Shown here piece after piece: positions 62,774 to 64,000 of a DNA stretch of 64,000 bases (positions within the stretch are counted from its first letter, which is position 1; every line of letters begins with the position of its first letter). The translations under genes were made by a program, and so were the position numbers. The stretch comes from Snodgrassella alvi_G. Lineage in GTDB: Bacteria; Pseudomonadota; Gammaproteobacteria; Burkholderiales; Neisseriaceae. The notes under the pieces were generated by a model. That model was not told where the DNA came from. It saw only the letters and a program-made list of their open reading frames with translations, and searched no databases. The DNA is taken from NCBI GenBank assembly GCA_946478525.1, contig CAMLCH010000001.1, positions 124,001 to 188,000 on the forward strand. Reading direction: 5' to 3'.

Positions 62774-63280
62774 TTAGTGTTGTAGTAGTGCCTCATCTAA
62801 TTTCAGATCTTCATTATGATTGATGCCGATTTTATGATTTAGTATATCTTCTGCAATCTTTTTAGCTTCATCCAGTGAATGCATGCGATAACTGCCACAC
62901 TGATAATGATTCAGCTCCGGAATATGGTTCTGATCCGGTACAGCCAGTACATCATGCATGGCTTGTTCCCATGCCTGTGCAACCATGGTTTCATCTGGAG
63001 TACCAATTAGACTCATATAAAAGCCGGTACGGCATCCCATGGGTGAAATATCAATGATTTCTACATCGGCACTATTGAGATGATTGCGCATAAATCCGGC
63101 AAATAAATGCTCCAGTGTATGCATACCCTTTTCTGGCAAAATAGCCTGATTAGGTTGACAAAAGCGCAAATCAAATACGGTAATGTCGTCGCCTTTCGGG
63201 GTGCGCATATTTTTTGCTACGCGCACAGCAGGTACTATCATGCGTGTGTGATCAACGGTAAAACTATCTAGTAATGGCAT
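62774..63280 (-). CDS. luxS: S-ribosylhomocysteine lyase
   Basis: Cleaves S-ribosylhomocysteine to homocysteine and the AI-2 precursor DPD. The 168-aa product has the metal site HTLEH (His54, His58) with Cys128 in YQCGSYR, and catalytic Cys83 in PMGCRTGFYM. It follows purL by 20 bp and is likely co-transcribed with it. AI-2 signalling versus methyl-cycle recycling cannot be told apart; an AI-2E-family protein is encoded at 15-16 kb. Confidence 0.96.
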   Translation of the reverse strand: MPLLDSFTVDHTRMIVPAVRVAKNMRTPKGDDITVFDLRFCQPNQAILPEKGMHTLEHLFAGFMRNHLNSADVEIIDISPMGCRTGFYMSLIGTPDETMVAQAWEQAMHDVLAVPDQNHIPELNHYQCGSYRMHSLDEAKKIAEDILNHKIGINHNEDLKLDEALLQH

Positions 63281-63300
63281 TAAAATTCCTTTTCTACGAA

Positions 63301-64000
63301 TCAGTTCAACACTTTTCTTGCTTGTGCAAACAAACGATACCAGCCAGACATTTCCGTCCAGTTTTCCGGCGCCCAGCTCATCTGCGCAGTCTGAAATATA
63401 CGTTCCGGGTGCGGCATCATGATGGTTACACGTCCATCACGACTGCTGACACCGGCAATACCTGCCGGTGAACCGTTTGGATTAAGCGGATAGGTGGTGG
63501 TTATTTGATTTTGACCATCTACATACTGTAAAGCAATGGACAGATCAGCTGGTACATCAGTACGATGCAGATGACTGAAATCAGCTCGTCCTTCACCATG
63601 ACTGACTACAACTGGCAAACTGCTGCCGGTCATATCAGTCATAATTAATGAAGATGAGTCAGCTACAGTTACCATGCTCAAACGTGCTTCAAATTGTTCA
63701 GAAGTATTGCGCTTAAAGCGTGGCCATAAATCTGCACCCGGAATGATTTCTGCCAAATGGCTGAGCATCTGGCAGCCGTTACATACTCCCAGCGCTAAAG
63801 TATTCTGATTCGAGAAAAATTTGCTGAACTGCTCTCGCAATTGATCATTAAATAAAATACTTTTGGCCCAGCCAGCTCCGGCACCGAGAACATCGCCGTA
63901 ACTGAATCCACCACAAACCGCCAGAAACTGAAAATCCGTTAAGCGGAAACGACCGGCAATCAGGTCACTCATGTGTACGTCATAGGCAGTAAAGCCGGCA
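63301..64000 (-). CDS. purL: Phosphoribosylformylglycinamidine synthase, C-terminal part
   Basis: The last ~233 codons of the large single-chain PurL of proteobacteria, which uses glutamine to convert FGAR to FGAM in purine synthesis. What is seen is the class I glutamine amidotransferase domain: CGGFSYGDVLGAGAGW, the nucleophile in LGVCNGCQML, and the catalytic His-Glu in MMPHPER. The frame is open to the window end (AGFTAYDVHMSDL), so the ATG at 63972 is internal and the gene begins outside. Confidence 0.95.
   Translation of the reverse strand, partial: AGFTAYDVHMSDLIAGRFRLTDFQFLAVCGGFSYGDVLGAGAGWAKSILFNDQLREQFSKFFSNQNTLALGVCNGCQMLSHLAEIIPGADLWPRFKRNTSEQFEARLSMVTVADSSSLIMTDMTGSSLPVVVSHGEGRADFSHLHRTDVPADLSIALQYVDGQNQITTTYPLNPNGSPAGIAGVSSRDGRVTIMMPHPERIFQTAQMSWAPENWTEMSGWYRLFAQARKVLN

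Noticed and set aside
1..64000. tRNA, rRNA or CRISPR loci
   Set aside because: Gaps were read for conserved tRNA arms, rRNA segments and regularly spaced direct repeats; none were seen. A covariance scan would be needed for certainty.

Overview
The window looks like chromosomal DNA of a low-GC member of the Neisseriaceae, probably a Snodgrassella-like gut symbiont. This is inferred from gene content and order, not from a database match. The clues are a dihydrolipoamide dehydrogenase with an N-terminal lipoyl domain (the neisserial P64k design), an aceE-aceF-lpdA cluster, priB between rpsF and rpsR, a purA-hisZ pair, comM, and hairpins whose stems resemble the DNA uptake sequence dialects of Neisseriaceae. 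Coding density is moderate. Many gaps are long (300-970 bp), very AT-rich, and hold decayed gene fragments, as expected of a genome under reductive pressure. No CRISPR array, rRNA, tRNA or prophage was seen.

Layout. 1-8.1 kb: an Lrp-type regulator (cut by the window edge), an MFS exporter, glnA, aroE-mtgA and the cbpA-cbpM chaperone pair. 8.1-15 kb: the pyruvate dehydrogenase complex. 15-24.3 kb: an AI-2E/PerM-type membrane protein, rpsT, a BASS-type transporter, the rarA-galM-gph-recX run on the minus strand, an IS3-family remnant and thrC. 24.3-34.6 kb: membrane transport and stress genes (CPA1 and CPA2 antiporters, a DyP peroxidase, an AbrB-type protein, nirC), hemB, an orphan membrane protein and AT-rich gaps with repeats and a possible gene fragment. 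34.7-45 kb: an mscS-nudB-endonuclease operon, the rpsF-priB-rpsR-rplI operon, mltB, a free-standing B3/4-domain gene with a terminator in its leader, and dnaX-ybaB-recR. 45-56 kb: ilvA, a decayed ABM monooxygenase gene, a PBP5-like protein that has lost its catalytic residues, purA-hisZ, uppP, dsbA, a SPOR protein and comM-ubiK. 56.5-64 kb: mutT-acpS-pdxJ, the nrdA-nrdB-yfaE run behind two NrdR-type boxes, luxS and the 3' part of purL.

Most genes are ordinary housekeeping functions. The observations most worth follow-up are the PBP5/DacA-like protein with Ala in place of both the SxxK serine and the KTG lysine (47.8-49.0 kb), the intrinsic terminator inside the leader of the B3/4 gene (41.34-41.40 kb), uptake-sequence-like hairpins used as terminators, and clustered short repeats at 40.5 and 56.4 kb. 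I did not find a convincing previously undescribed multi-gene system.
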